DNA of 53,913 nt from Terrimesophilobacter sp036833635 (GCA_036833635.1 DAITPJ010000005.1:1-53913); one strand, 5' to 3'. Shown: positions 15,824-24,518, counted from the stretch's first letter. Notes: generated from the sequence alone by a model not told the origin. Numbers and translations: made by a program.

Positions 15824-18800
15824 TCAGTTGAGGCAGTTCGGCCCGAGCAGTGATTTGAGCTCCCCGTAGAGATCGGCGCTCACGCTGACGGGGAACGGGA
15901 CCTCGAACATCCGGGCGCTGTCGCCCTTGACGAGCTTGAGGCGAACCTCGTTGCCTCCCGCATGCCGGATGAGAACGTCGTTGAGCGCCGTCACCACGTC
16001 GGTCGTCGCACGGAACTCCGGCACCGAGATGACGAGGGGCCCCGAGCCGAGGCTCTGCCCGAGGTCGGGCGTGAAGAGGCTCACGGCGTGCAACGCCACG
16101 CCGTCGTCGCGCTGGTTGATGCGGCCCTTGACGACGACGATCGCGTCGTTGACGAGCGCAGACTCGAACTCTCGGTAGGTCTTGCCGAGGAACAGCACCG
16201 AGATCTCGCCGCCAAAGTCCTCGACCTGCACGACCCCGTACGGGTTGCCGCTGTTGCGCGCCGTGCGGTGCTGCGCGCTCGTGATGAGGCCCGCGATCGT
16301 GACCGTCTCTCCGTCCTCCCCCGCGTCGCCGGCGATGAGCTCGGCGATGCTGACGCTCGCGTGCTTCGCAAGTTGCAGCTCGAGCCCCGCGAGGGGGTGG
16401 TCGGAGACGTAGAGGCCCAGCATCTCGCGCTCGAACGCGAGCTTGTCGCGTTTCGACCACTCAGGGCGATCAGGCACCCTGTTGACGGGCTGCGGTTCCT
16501 CCCAGAGGCTGTCGAAGTCGAAACCGACCTGGCCGTTGGCCTCTGCACGCTTCTCCGCGACGGCCGCCTCGACGGCATCCTCGTGGATCTCGATGAGCGC
16601 ACGCCTCGTCGCCCCCAGGGAGTCGAACGCGCCCGCCTTCGCGAGGGACTCGATCGTGCGCTTGTTCGCGACCTGGATCGGCACCTTGCGCAGGAAGTCG
16701 TGGAAGCTCTCGAACCGGCCCTTGGCAGCACGCGCCGCCGCGATCGCCTCGACGACGTTCATGCCGACGTTCCGGATGGCGCCGAGGCCGAACCGGATGT
16801 CGTCTCCGGCGGCCGTGAAGTCGCCTTCCGACTCATTGACGTCGGGAGGCAGCACGTGGATTCCCATGCGACGGCACTCCGCGAGATACACCCCGAGCTT
16901 GTCCTTGGAGTCGCCGACGCTCGTGAGGAGGGCCGCCATGTACTCGGCGGGGTAATTGGCCTTGAGGTAGGCCGTCCAGTAGCTCAGGACGGCGTAGGCG
17001 GCCCCGTGCGACTTGTTGAACCCGTAGTCGGAGAAGGGGACCATGATGTCCCACAGGGCGCTCGCCGCGGCCTTGCTGTACCCGTTCTTCTCCATGCCGG
17101 CCGCGAAGTGTGCGAACTCCTTGTTGAGGACCTTGAGGTCCTTCTTGCCCATGGCCTTGCGCAGCGTGTCGGCCTGGCTGAGCGTGAAGTTGGCGACCTT
17201 CTGGGCAGCGGCCATGACCTGTTCCTGGTAGATGACGAGACCGTAGGTCTCGCCCAGGATCTCCGCGAGGGGCTCGGCGAGCTCCGGGTGGATCGCGTCG
17301 ACCTCCTCGAGACCGTTCTTGCGGAGCGCGTACTTGGTGTGCGAGTTCATCCCCATGGGACCGGGGCGATAGAGCGCGATGACGGCCGTGATGTCGCTGA
17401 AGTTGTCGGGTTTGAGCTGCTTGAGAAGCGCCCTCAGTGGGCCGCCGTCGAGCTGAAAGACCCCGAGGGTGTCTCCGCGGGCGAGAAGATCGTAGGTGGT
17501 CGGGTCGCCGTTGAGGTCGAGATCCTCGAGGACGATCTCGATTCCACGGTTCGACTTGATGGAGGCGAGGGCGTCCTGCAGTACCGTGAGGTTGCGCAGG
17601 CCAAGGAAGTCCATCTTGAGGAGGCCAAGCTTTTCGCAGGGCGGCTGGTCGAACTGGGTGATGATCGCCCCGTCGTCCTCGCGCTTCATGATCGGCAGGA
17701 CGTCGAGGAGGGGCTCGGCCGACATGATCACGCCTGCGGCGTGGACCCCCCACTGTCGCTTGAGGTTCTCGATGCCGAGCGCGGTCTCGAAGACGCGCGC
17801 CGCCTCGGGGTCGGACTCGACGATGGCCCGCAGGTCGGCTGCCTCCTTGTAGCGCTGCGATGTCGTGTCGGTGACGTCGGCGAGCCCCATGTCCTTGCCC
17901 ATGATGGGCGGAGGCATGGCCTTGGTGAGTCGCTCGCCGACGGCGTAGGGCATCCCGAGCACCCTGGCGGAGTCCTTGAGCGCCTGCTTGGCCTTGATCG
18001 TGCCGTACGTGACGATCTGGGCAACCCGGTCGTCGCCGTACTTCTCGGTGACGTACCGGATGACCTCGCCCCTGCGCCGGTCGTCGAAGTCGATGTCGAT
18101 GTCCGGCATCGAGATGCGGTCGGGGTTCAGGAAGCGCTCGAAGATGAGCCCGTGGGCGAGCGGGTCGAGCCCGGTGATCTTCATGGCCCAGGCTACGACG
18201 GACCCTGCGGCCGATCCGCGGCCCGGCCCGACCCGGATGCCGTGTTCGCGGGCCCATCCGATGAAGTCGGCGACGACCAGGAAGTAGCCGGGGAACCCCA
18301 TCTGGTTGATGACGCCGACCTCATAGTCGGCCTGGGCGCGATGCCTCTCCGGGACCCCGCCGGGGAACCGCTCAGCGAGACCACGATCGACTTCCGCGGA
18401 GAACCAGCTTGCCTCGGTGTGCCCCTCGGGGACGGTGAAGCGCGGCATGAGGTCGCGCTTCTCGAACGACACCTCGCACGCTTGCGCGATGAGAAGGGTG
18501 TTCTCGATCGCCTCTGGGTAGTCGGAGAAGAGCGACCGCATCTCGGCGGCCGACTTCAGGTAGAACTCCTGGGAGTCGAACTTGAAGCGGTTCGGATCGT
18601 CGAGTGTCGACGCCGACTGGATGCACAGGAGCGCGGCGTGGGCCTCCGCCCTGTCGGCGTGGGTGTAGTGCAGGTCGTTCGTGGCCACGAGGGGCATGCC
18701 GAGGTCCTTGGCGAGAGAGAGCAGCTCAGCCATCGTCCTGCGCTCGATATCGATGCCGTGGTCCATGATCTCGCAGTAGAAGTTCTCCTTGCCGAAGATG

Positions 18801-19339
18801 TCCTGGAACTCAGCTGCGGCGGCGCGGGCTTCGGCGTACTGGCCGAGACGGAGACGGGTCTGGACCTCGCCGCCCACGCAGCCCGTCGTCGCGATGACGC
18901 CGTCCGCGTACCGGCTGAGCAGCTCACGGTCCATTCTCGGCCGGTAGTAGAACCCCTCGATCGAGGCGAGCGACGACATCCGGAACAGGTTGTGCATGCC
19001 GGTGTTGTTCTTCGCAAGGAGCGTCATATGCGTGTAGGCGCCGCCACCGCCCACGTCGTCCTCGCCGCCGTCACCCCACCGGATGCGCGTCTTGTCCCTG
19101 CGGTCCGTTCCGGGCGTCAGGTAGGCCTCGGTGCCGATGATCGGCCGAATGCCGGCCTCGGTCGCGGTGTGCCAGAAGTCGTAGGCGCCGAACATGTTCC
19201 CGTGGTCTGTGACGGCGATCGCGGGCATGCCCTGCTCGACGGCGGCGGCGATGAGCGGCCCCACCCGGGCGGCGCCGTCCAGCATCGAATACTCGCTGTG
19301 GACGTGCAGGTGCACGAACGAGTCGCTACTGGATGCCAC
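15824..19339 (-). CDS. dnaE: DNA polymerase III alpha subunit, replicative
   Basis: This is the chromosomal replicase, 1171 residues, the length of actinobacterial DnaE1. In order: PHP domain (HVHSEYSMLDG near the N-terminus, DHGNMFGAYDF), palm with the catalytic aspartates in MPDIDIDFDDRRR, the thumb and fingers, the beta-clamp binding region, and a C-terminal OB fold. It starts with GTG at 19339, preceded by GGAG. A TAGGCT box lies about 30 nt upstream. The complete PHP histidine/aspartate set suggests the PHP domain keeps proofreading activity, as known for mycobacterial DnaE1. The opposite strand has a 1204-codon open frame that is a composition artefact. Confidence 0.97.
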   Translation of the reverse strand: MASSSDSFVHLHVHSEYSMLDGAARVGPLIAAAVEQGMPAIAVTDHGNMFGAYDFWHTATEAGIRPIIGTEAYLTPGTDRRDKTRIRWGDGGEDDVGGGGAYTHMTLLAKNNTGMHNLFRMSSLASIEGFYYRPRMDRELLSRYADGVIATTGCVGGEVQTRLRLGQYAEARAAAAEFQDIFGKENFYCEIMDHGIDIERRTMAELLSLAKDLGMPLVATNDLHYTHADRAEAHAALLCIQSASTLDDPNRFKFDSQEFYLKSAAEMRSLFSDYPEAIENTLLIAQACEVSFEKRDLMPRFTVPEGHTEASWFSAEVDRGLAERFPGGVPERHRAQADYEVGVINQMGFPGYFLVVADFIGWAREHGIRVGPGRGSAAGSVVAWAMKITGLDPLAHGLIFERFLNPDRISMPDIDIDFDDRRRGEVIRYVTEKYGDDRVAQIVTYGTIKAKQALKDSARVLGMPYAVGERLTKAMPPPIMGKDMGLADVTDTTSQRYKEAADLRAIVESDPEAARVFETALGIENLKRQWGVHAAGVIMSAEPLLDVLPIMKREDDGAIITQFDQPPCEKLGLLKMDFLGLRNLTVLQDALASIKSNRGIEIVLEDLDLNGDPTTYDLLARGDTLGVFQLDGGPLRALLKQLKPDNFSDITAVIALYRPGPMGMNSHTKYALRKNGLEEVDAIHPELAEPLAEILGETYGLVIYQEQVMAAAQKVANFTLSQADTLRKAMGKKDLKVLNKEFAHFAAGMEKNGYSKAAASALWDIMVPFSDYGFNKSHGAAYAVLSYWTAYLKANYPAEYMAALLTSVGDSKDKLGVYLAECRRMGIHVLPPDVNESEGDFTAAGDDIRFGLGAIRNVGMNVVEAIAAARAAKGRFESFHDFLRKVPIQVANKRTIESLAKAGAFDSLGATRRALIEIHEDAVEAAVAEKRAEANGQVGFDFDSLWEEPQPVNRVPDRPEWSKRDKLAFEREMLGLYVSDHPLAGLELQLAKHASVSIAELIAGDAGEDGETVTIAGLITSAQHRTARNSGNPYGVVQVEDFGGEISVLFLGKTYREFESALVNDAIVVVKGRINQRDDGVALHAVSLFTPDLGQSLGSGPLVISVPEFRATTDVVTALNDVLIRHAGGNEVRLKLVKGDSARMFEVPFPVSVSADLYGELKSLLGPNCLN

Positions 19340-19369
19340 TGGTTCTCCGACGGCCGAGGGTGTCCGTCC

Positions 19370-19375
19370 AGCCTA
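19370..19375 (-). promoter_or_regulatory. putative -10 box (TAGGCT) of dnaE
   Basis: TAGGCT on the minus strand, in GGCTTAGGCTGG, gives a leader of about 25 nt with a GGAG ribosome binding site before the dnaE GTG. It lies between the rluD stop and dnaE, so dnaE may have its own start. Confidence 0.4.
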
Positions 19376-19410
19376 AGCCAGCCCACGGGCGGGGCGGTGC
19401 CGACGTGCCG

Positions 19411-20331
19411 TCACTCGGCCGCGAGGACCTCGAGTGCGTGCTGGAGATCAGCCGGATACGGCGAGGAGAACTCGACATGTTGCCCGGTGCCGGGGTGCCG
19501 GAACCCTAGTCGGACGGCGTGGAGCCATTGTCTCTCGAGCCCGAGCCGCGCCGTGAGCACCGGGTCGGCGCCATAGAGTTCATCGCCCACGCAGGGGTGC
19601 CGCTGGGCGGAGAGGTGAACCCGGATCTGGTGGGTTCGCCCGGTTTCGAGCTCGATCTCGAGGAGCGACGCGCTGCGGAAGGCCTCGACCGTCTGGTAGT
19701 GGGTCACGGCGTGCTTGCCTTCGTTCGTGACCGCGAATTTCCACCTCGCGCCGGGGTGACGCCCGACGGGCGCGTCGATCGTGCCGCTCAGGGGATCCGG
19801 ATGACCCTGGACGACCGCGTGGTAGGTCTTCGCGACCTCCCGGTCATGGAATGCACGCTTGAGTTCCGTGTAGGCGCGCTCACTCGCCGCGACGACCATG
19901 AGCCCGCTCGTACCCGCATCGAGACGATGCACGATACCCGCACGCTCCGCCGCTCCCGACGTGCTGACCCGGATGCCCGCGGCGGCGAGTGCCCCGAGCA
20001 CGGTCGGGCCGCCCCAGCCCATGGCAGGGTGCGCCGCGACACCGATCGGTTTGTCGACGACGATGATGTCGTCGTCACGATGGACGATGCCGAGATCCGG
20101 AACGGCGAGAGGTACCACCGAGGGCGCGACCTTCGGCTCCCAGGTCACGTCGAGCCATGCCCCGTCCTTGAGGCGATCGGACTTTACGAGCCTCACCCCG
20201 TCGGAGAGCACCCCGCCGGCGTCGACGACGTCGGCGGCGAAGCTGCGGGAGAAACCGAGGATGCGGGCGAGGGCGACATCGAGGCGCTCGCCTACGGCAC
20301 CAGGCGGCACCGGAAAGCTGCGCGACTCCAT
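19411..20331 (-). CDS. rluD: RluA/RluD family 23S rRNA pseudouridine synthase
   Basis: The 306-residue enzyme isomerises uridines in large-subunit rRNA. It has an N-terminal S4 RNA-binding domain (about 14-70, GERLDVALARILGFSRS) and the catalytic domain with HRLDAGTSG at 135-143, in which Asp138 is the nucleophile. The motif ETGRTHQIRVHL in the second half is also diagnostic. The start ATG at 20331 is 2 nt after the lspA stop, the common lspA-rluD pairing. The open frame continues upstream through lspA but without family sequence. The specific uridine sites are inferred from the family only. Confidence 0.92.
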   Translation of the reverse strand: MESRSFPVPPGAVGERLDVALARILGFSRSFAADVVDAGGVLSDGVRLVKSDRLKDGAWLDVTWEPKVAPSVVPLAVPDLGIVHRDDDIIVVDKPIGVAAHPAMGWGGPTVLGALAAAGIRVSTSGAAERAGIVHRLDAGTSGLMVVAASERAYTELKRAFHDREVAKTYHAVVQGHPDPLSGTIDAPVGRHPGARWKFAVTNEGKHAVTHYQTVEAFRSASLLEIELETGRTHQIRVHLSAQRHPCVGDELYGADPVLTARLGLERQWLHAVRLGFRHPGTGQHVEFSSPYPADLQHALEVLAAE

Positions 20332-20333
20332 GG

Positions 20334-20876
20334 CTACGGCGCGGGGTTTTCCGGGCTCGACGTGACGGGTTCCTCCCCTGCCGCGGCCCGCGGTGTTCGT
20401 CTGCCGTCGAGTCCGATGCCGCGCAGGGACAGGATGATGAAGAGTCCCATGCTCGCGACGATGAACGAGTCCGCGACGTTGAAGATCGCAGGGAACCCCC
20501 ACACCTGCACGAAATCGATGACGTGGCCTAGTCCGAAACTCGGCTCCCGAAGCAGGCGATCGGTGAGGTTGCCGAGCGTCCCGCCGAGCAGCATCCCGAA
20601 GAGGACCGCCCAGGCCATCGACCGGATGCGGCGGGCGTACCAGACGATGAACACGACGACGACGGCCGCGACGATCGAGAAGAACCAGGTCGAACCGCTC
20701 GCAAGGGAGAAGGCGGCCCCCGAGTTCTTGACGAAGTGGAGCTGGAGTACCTCGCCGAGGATCGGAATCCGCTCCCCGACCTCGAGATTCGACACGATGA
20801 GGAACTTCGTGAGCTGGTCGAGCCCGTAGATTCCGAGCGCGACGCACGCGAGGGCGACGAGAGCCGAGGCCCTCAC
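20334..20876 (-). CDS. lspA: lipoprotein signal peptidase (signal peptidase II)
   Basis: LspA cleaves signal peptides of lipidated prolipoproteins in the membrane. The 180-residue protein has four predicted membrane segments and the family blocks DQLTKF (20-25), FVKNSGAAFS (48-57), GGTLGNLTDR (98-107) and FNVADSF (132-138). The catalytic aspartates are Asp106 and Asp136. It starts with GTG at 20876. A hydrophilic tail of about 30 residues rich in Ala, Pro and Glu follows the last membrane segment. CtaC in this window, with its lipobox, is a likely substrate. Confidence 0.95.
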   Translation of the reverse strand: MRASALVALACVALGIYGLDQLTKFLIVSNLEVGERIPILGEVLQLHFVKNSGAAFSLASGSTWFFSIVAAVVVVFIVWYARRIRSMAWAVLFGMLLGGTLGNLTDRLLREPSFGLGHVIDFVQVWGFPAIFNVADSFIVASMGLFIILSLRGIGLDGRRTPRAAAGEEPVTSSPENPAP

Positions 20877-20916
20877 CCGAGATCTCGAAGTGTCAGGCTG
20901 TTCCGCGAGCGACAGG

Positions 20917-21591
20917 TCAGTTACCGCCGAAGCCCTGGAAGCTGGCCGGTGGCTGCACGGCGTCGAACGCGGCAGGTGCCGGTTGCGCCGCGGGTGCGGG
21001 TGCCCCTACCGGGACGGCGGTCGCGTCGAGGTCGTGCAGGATGCCCTCGATGTGGCCCTTGAGTTTGGCCCGGTACTCGCGCTCGAACTGCCGAAGTTCC
21101 TCGACCCTGCGCTCGAGCGCCGTGCGCTCGTGATCGAGGTTCTCGAGCTCCGCACGCTGCTGCGCCTCGGCTTCGCTCACGATGCGCGCTGCTGCAGCAT
21201 GACCTTCGGCAATGAGTGCGTCGCGCTTCTCGATGCCCTCGCGCACGTGCTCCTCGTGAAGTCGGCGCGCAAGCTGGAGCAGGTTGTTGGTGTTGTTCGG
21301 GTCGGAATTGGGGTCCGATGAGAAGGCCTGCGTCGCTCCGACCTCCTGCACGGGTGCGGGGGCGGGCTCCGGCATGTGCTGCGCAGGGGCGCCGCCACTG
21401 CGCTGGAGTTCGTTGATGCGTGCGTCGCTTGCGACGAGACGCTGGCGAAGCTCCTCGTTCTCCTGGCCGAGTCGACGCAGCTCGACGACGACCTCGTCGA
21501 GGAAGTCATCGACCTCGTCCTGGTCGTAGCCCTCACGGAACTTGGTCGGCTGGAAGCGCTTATTGACCACGTCTTCTGGAGTCAGAGCCAT
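20917..21591 (-). CDS. divIVA: cell-pole/division protein DivIVA (Wag31)
   Basis: DivIVA marks negatively curved membrane at poles and directs polar or septal wall growth in actinobacteria. The 224-residue protein starts with the conserved membrane-binding domain MALTPEDVVNKRFQPTKF followed by GYDQDEVDDFLDEVV. A first coiled coil (about 28-60), a linker rich in Pro/Ala/Gln (60-100) and a second long coiled coil (about 105-180) follow, ending in an Ala/Pro-rich tail. It sits downstream of ftsZ-yggS-sepF-yggT, the standard order. Its leader contains two tandem inverted repeats, which suggest separate control. Confidence 0.95.
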   Translation of the reverse strand: MALTPEDVVNKRFQPTKFREGYDQDEVDDFLDEVVVELRRLGQENEELRQRLVASDARINELQRSGGAPAQHMPEPAPAPVQEVGATQAFSSDPNSDPNNTNNLLQLARRLHEEHVREGIEKRDALIAEGHAAAARIVSEAEAQQRAELENLDHERTALERRVEELRQFEREYRAKLKGHIEGILHDLDATAVPVGAPAPAAQPAPAAFDAVQPPASFQGFGGN

Positions 21592-21612
21592 GTTTCACCT
21601 TCAAAGATCATT

Positions 21613-21645
21613 GGTACGTCGAATCAACGTACCGCTAACGGTAGC
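21613..21645. repeat. two tandem inverted repeats in the divIVA leader
   Basis: GGTACGT-N7-ACGTACC (21613-21633) is a perfect 7-bp inverted repeat; immediately next to it GCTA-ACGG-TAGC (21634-21645) forms a second, 4-bp one. Both lie 22-54 nt upstream of the divIVA ATG in an AT-richer island. They could be an operator pair or RNA hairpins in the leader. Confidence 0.5.
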
Positions 21646-21717
21646 AAAATTCTTGTGAATCGACTGCCAACGACGTTCCGGATGATCGGCGCGGCGCGTC
21701 GGAGGGGGCGCGCGGCC

Positions 21718-22014
21718 TCAACTGAAGATGAGCGCGATGTACATGAGCACGATCACGACGAGCATGACGATGCTCCAGGAGAAGTCCAGTCCGCCGCCGC
21801 CGACCCTGATGGGCGGCACGAATCGGCGAACGAAGCGGATGGGCGGGTCGGTCACGGTGAAGACGAGTTCGGCCAGGATGAGCCAGAAGCCCTTTGGCCG
21901 CCACCCACGGGAGAAGTTCCTGGCGAGGTCGAGGACGAACCTCGCCCACATCGCGAAGAAATAGACGAGCAGCGCGACGTACGCGACCGTCGCGACGAGC
22001 GAGACGATTGTCAG
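21718..22014 (-). CDS. yggT: YggT family membrane protein, probable CTG start
   Basis: The 98-residue product matches the YggT family, two hydrophobic segments separated by a conserved loop with WRPKGF, TVTDPPIRFVRRFVPP and a C-terminal membrane helix. The only canonical start is ATG 21951, which would delete the first membrane segment. The frame stays open upstream, and the segment LTIVSLVATVAYVALLVYFF is clearly family sequence. No ATG, GTG or TTG precedes it in a long stretch, so CTG at 22014, overlapping the sepF stop as CTGA, is the best candidate. Role in envelope assembly or division is inferred from linkage. Confidence 0.82.
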   Translation of the reverse strand: MTIVSLVATVAYVALLVYFFAMWARFVLDLARNFSRGWRPKGFWLILAELVFTVTDPPIRFVRRFVPPIRVGGGGLDFSWSIVMLVVIVLMYIALIFS

Positions 22015-22490
22015 TGGTCCGGGAAGAACGAGGCGTCGACGACCGGCTCGACCTCGGCCGGGTCGCCGCTCACGGCGACGTGGGCCGGCGAGAGCAGGAA
22101 GACCTTGCTCGTCACGCGTTCGATGCGTCCGTAGAGGCCCTGGGACAGTCCGCTCGCGAAGTCGACGAGCCGACGGGCCTCCGGCTCGCTCATCTGCGAC
22201 AGGTTGATGATGACCGGGATGCCGTCGCGGAAGCTCTCGGCGATCACCTGCGCGTCCTTGTACTGGCGAGGGTGGACGGTGAGGATCTCGTTCATCTCCG
22301 CCGCGGGGGCGATGGCACGCGTGGGCCGGCGCAACGGCGTCACGGGGGCACGCTGGGCCTGGACGGCCGGCTGGTGGGCCTGCGACTGGTGACCGTGGTT
22401 CGCGATCGGCGCCGCGGCGGCGTCCTCGTACTCGAACTCTTCGTCGGCGAGGCCCAGATAGACCATGGTCTTGCGCAACGGGTTAGCCAT
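22011..22490 (-). CDS. sepF: cell division protein SepF
   Basis: SepF tethers FtsZ to the membrane and replaces FtsA in actinobacteria, which fits the absence of ftsA here. The 159-residue protein begins MANPLRKTMVYLGLAD, the usual membrane-interacting N-terminal helix, then an acidic/Ala-rich linker (about 17-60) and the conserved C-terminal domain (about 66-150) with VIINLSQMSEPEARRLVDFASGL and KVFLLSPAHVAV. It lies between yggS and yggT; the stop overlaps the proposed yggT start by 4 nt (positions 22011-22014). Confidence 0.95.
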   Translation of the reverse strand: MANPLRKTMVYLGLADEEFEYEDAAAAPIANHGHQSQAHQPAVQAQRAPVTPLRRPTRAIAPAAEMNEILTVHPRQYKDAQVIAESFRDGIPVIINLSQMSEPEARRLVDFASGLSQGLYGRIERVTSKVFLLSPAHVAVSGDPAEVEPVVDASFFPDH

Positions 22491-22526
22491 TTGATGCCTC
22501 CAGTGGTGAACTCTGTCCTCACGAGG

Positions 22527-23213
22527 TTAACCGGCGATGGGCCGGTTTCCCGTGATTGCCGTGCCGATTCTGAGGTGTGTCGCGCCCTCGAGGATGGCCT
22601 CCCGGTAGTCGCCCGACATCCCGGCGGAGATCGCCGTCGCGCGGGGCGCGATGCTTCGCACGCTCTCGGATGCAGCGCGCACCCTGGCGAATGCTCCGCG
22701 CGGGTCCTCCCCCAGCGGCGCGACCGCCATGACCCCGAGGAGTTCGAGACCTGCCGTCTCGAGGACGAGCTCGGCGAGCGGGATGAGCCGGGAGGGGGCG
22801 ACACCGCCCCGTTCTGGATCGTCCGTGAGGTTGAGCTGCAGGAAGCACGTGGTGAGGCGTTCGGTCGAGCTGAGAGCGGTGACAAGGGATGCACGGTCGA
22901 TCGAGTGGATGACGTTCGCGTAGGCCGCGACCTGGCGTGCCTTCTTGCCCTGCAGCTGTCCGACGAAGTGCCACGTGAGGTCGAGATCGGCCAACTCTGC
23001 GGCCTTGTCCCTGGCTTCCTGGTGCCGGTTCTCGCCGATGTCGTCGACGCCGAGCACGTGGAGCTCGCGGATGAGTGCGGTCGGATGGAATTTGGTCACG
23101 ACGATCGTCGTGATGTCAGCCGGATCCCTGCCGGCGAGGCGAGCGGCATCCGCTATCCCGGATCGTACCGAGGCGAGGCGCTCCGACAGCGGCGCGAAGC
23201 CCTCCTGGCTCAC
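22527..23213 (-). CDS. yggS: YggS/PROSC family pyridoxal phosphate homeostasis protein
   Basis: The 228-residue product is a fold-type III PLP-binding protein that keeps PLP and amino-acid pools balanced; no catalytic reaction is established for the family. The PLP lysine is Lys41 in IVVTKFHP. Further family blocks are DIGENRHQEARDK, WHFVGQLQGKKAR (normally HFIGxLQxNK) and the C-terminal MSGDYREAILEGATHLRIGTAI. It starts with GTG at 23213, overlapping the ftsZ stop by 4 nt, so it is translated with ftsZ, as in other actinobacteria. Confidence 0.94.
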   Translation of the reverse strand: MSQEGFAPLSERLASVRSGIADAARLAGRDPADITTIVVTKFHPTALIRELHVLGVDDIGENRHQEARDKAAELADLDLTWHFVGQLQGKKARQVAAYANVIHSIDRASLVTALSSTERLTTCFLQLNLTDDPERGGVAPSRLIPLAELVLETAGLELLGVMAVAPLGEDPRGAFARVRAASESVRSIAPRATAISAGMSGDYREAILEGATHLRIGTAITGNRPIAG

Positions 23214-24364
23214 TTGAGGAAGTCGGGGATGTCCAGGTCGTCGGCAGCGTCCTCGAATTCCGGATCACTTCGGACGATGGGAACCTCGGGCTCGTCGCCC
23301 CAGGCCGCCCCCGCCGTGCCACCGGCGGCGACGCCGTCGTGGTCGGCAATGGCTTCGAGCGATGGCGCTCCCGCTGTCACGTAGTTCGAGCGCCGATCCG
23401 CCTTGCGCACTGTCGGCTCCCCGCCGTCGAAGCCCGCGGCGATGACCGTGACCCGCACCTCATCGCCGAGCGTGTCATCGATGACGGCGCCGAAGATGAT
23501 GTTCGCCTCGGGGTGGACTGCCTCCTGCACGAGCCTGGCCGCGTCGTTGATCTCGAAGATGCCGAGGTTCGAGCCGCCCTGGATGGAGAGGAGCACCCCG
23601 TGGGCGCCGTCGATGCTCGCCTCGAGCAGGGGGCTCGCCACGGCGAGCTCGGCCGCCTTGATCGCGCGATCGGCCCCGCGCGACGAGCCGATGCCCATGA
23701 GCGCGGAGCCAGCACCCTGCATGACCGATTTGACGTCGGCGAAGTCGAGGTTGATGAGGCCGGGCGTCGTGATGAGGTCGGTGATGCCCTGCACGCCGGC
23801 CAGGAGCACCTGGTCGGCCGTGGCGAAGGCCTCGAGGAAGCTGATCCCGCGATCGCTGATCTCGAGAAGCCGGTCGTTCGGCACGACGATGAGGGTATCG
23901 ACTTCGCTCTTGAGCGCCGCGACCCCGACCTCGGCCTGGGCGGCCCTCCGCTTGCCTTCGAACCCGAACGGGCGCGTGACGACGCCGATCGTCAGCGCGC
24001 CGATGGACTTCGCGATCCTCGCGACAACGGGCGCTCCTCCCGTGCCGGTTCCTCCGCCCTCGCCTGCCGTGACGAAAACCATGTCTGCACCTGCGAGGGC
24101 CTCCTCGATCTCCTCGGCGTGGTCCTCGGCCGCCCGTCGCCCGACCTCCGGGTCGGCGCCTGCGCCGAGCCCCCTCGTGAGCTCCCGCCCGACGTCGAGC
24201 TTGACATCGGCATCGCTCATGAGAAGCGCCTGGGCGTCGGTGTTGATCGCGATGAACTCCACGCCGCGCAGGCCGAGTTCGATCATCCGGTTGACGGCGT
24301 TGACGCCGCCGCCGCCGATTCCGACCACCTTGATCACGGCGAGGTAGTTCTGGTTCGATGTCAC
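23210..24364 (-). CDS. ftsZ: cell division protein FtsZ
   Basis: FtsZ is the tubulin-like GTPase that forms the division ring. The 384-residue protein has the GTP-binding loop GGGTGTG at residues 103-109, preceded by GIGGGGVNAVNRM (16-27), and the T7 synergy loop NLDFADVKSVM that contacts the next subunit. The C-terminal peptide DLDIPDFLK is the conserved SepF-binding tail. The linker is short, about 60 residues. The start is GTG at 24364, preceded by GGAGG, and directly upstream of that lies a 29-bp dyad. A 154-nt gap separates it from ftsQ, so it has its own promoter region. Confidence 0.97.
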   Translation of the reverse strand: MTSNQNYLAVIKVVGIGGGGVNAVNRMIELGLRGVEFIAINTDAQALLMSDADVKLDVGRELTRGLGAGADPEVGRRAAEDHAEEIEEALAGADMVFVTAGEGGGTGTGGAPVVARIAKSIGALTIGVVTRPFGFEGKRRAAQAEVGVAALKSEVDTLIVVPNDRLLEISDRGISFLEAFATADQVLLAGVQGITDLITTPGLINLDFADVKSVMQGAGSALMGIGSSRGADRAIKAAELAVASPLLEASIDGAHGVLLSIQGGSNLGIFEINDAARLVQEAVHPEANIIFGAVIDDTLGDEVRVTVIAAGFDGGEPTVRKADRRSNYVTAGAPSLEAIADHDGVAAGGTAGAAWGDEPEVPIVRSDPEFEDAADDLDIPDFLK

Positions 24365-24381
24365 GTCCGGCCTCCGGTGAT

Positions 24382-24410
24382 ACTTTCAACCTCTAGTTGA
24401 GGTTTAAAGT
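24382..24410. promoter_or_regulatory. 29-bp dyad upstream of ftsZ, candidate regulator site
   Basis: ACTTTCAACCTC-TAGTT-GAGGTTTAAAGT is an inverted repeat with 11 of 12 positions paired and a 5-nt centre. It ends about 17 bp before the ftsZ GTG, a few bases from the GGAGG ribosome binding site, in an AT-rich island. The shape resembles MerR-family operators. The conserved actinobacterial MerR-type regulator FtsR is known to control ftsZ in Corynebacterium glutamicum; that this is its site is inference. Confidence 0.6.
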
Positions 24411-24518
24411 TATGCTCAGTATGCATTTCCTGACTTGACGGTAGGCGCGACCCTCCCCGGGGGCGCGCAACCGCTCCCGCGTGTCGCGAACTCCACGGCC
24501 GGCATGCAGCCCCGGCCG

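Noticed and set aside
15962..19576. 1204-codon open frame on the plus strand opposite dnaE
   Set aside because: It mirrors dnaE over its whole length, is rich in Arg, Asp, Glu, Val and Leu as expected from reading GC-rich codons backwards, and contains no recognisable domain. A composition artefact.
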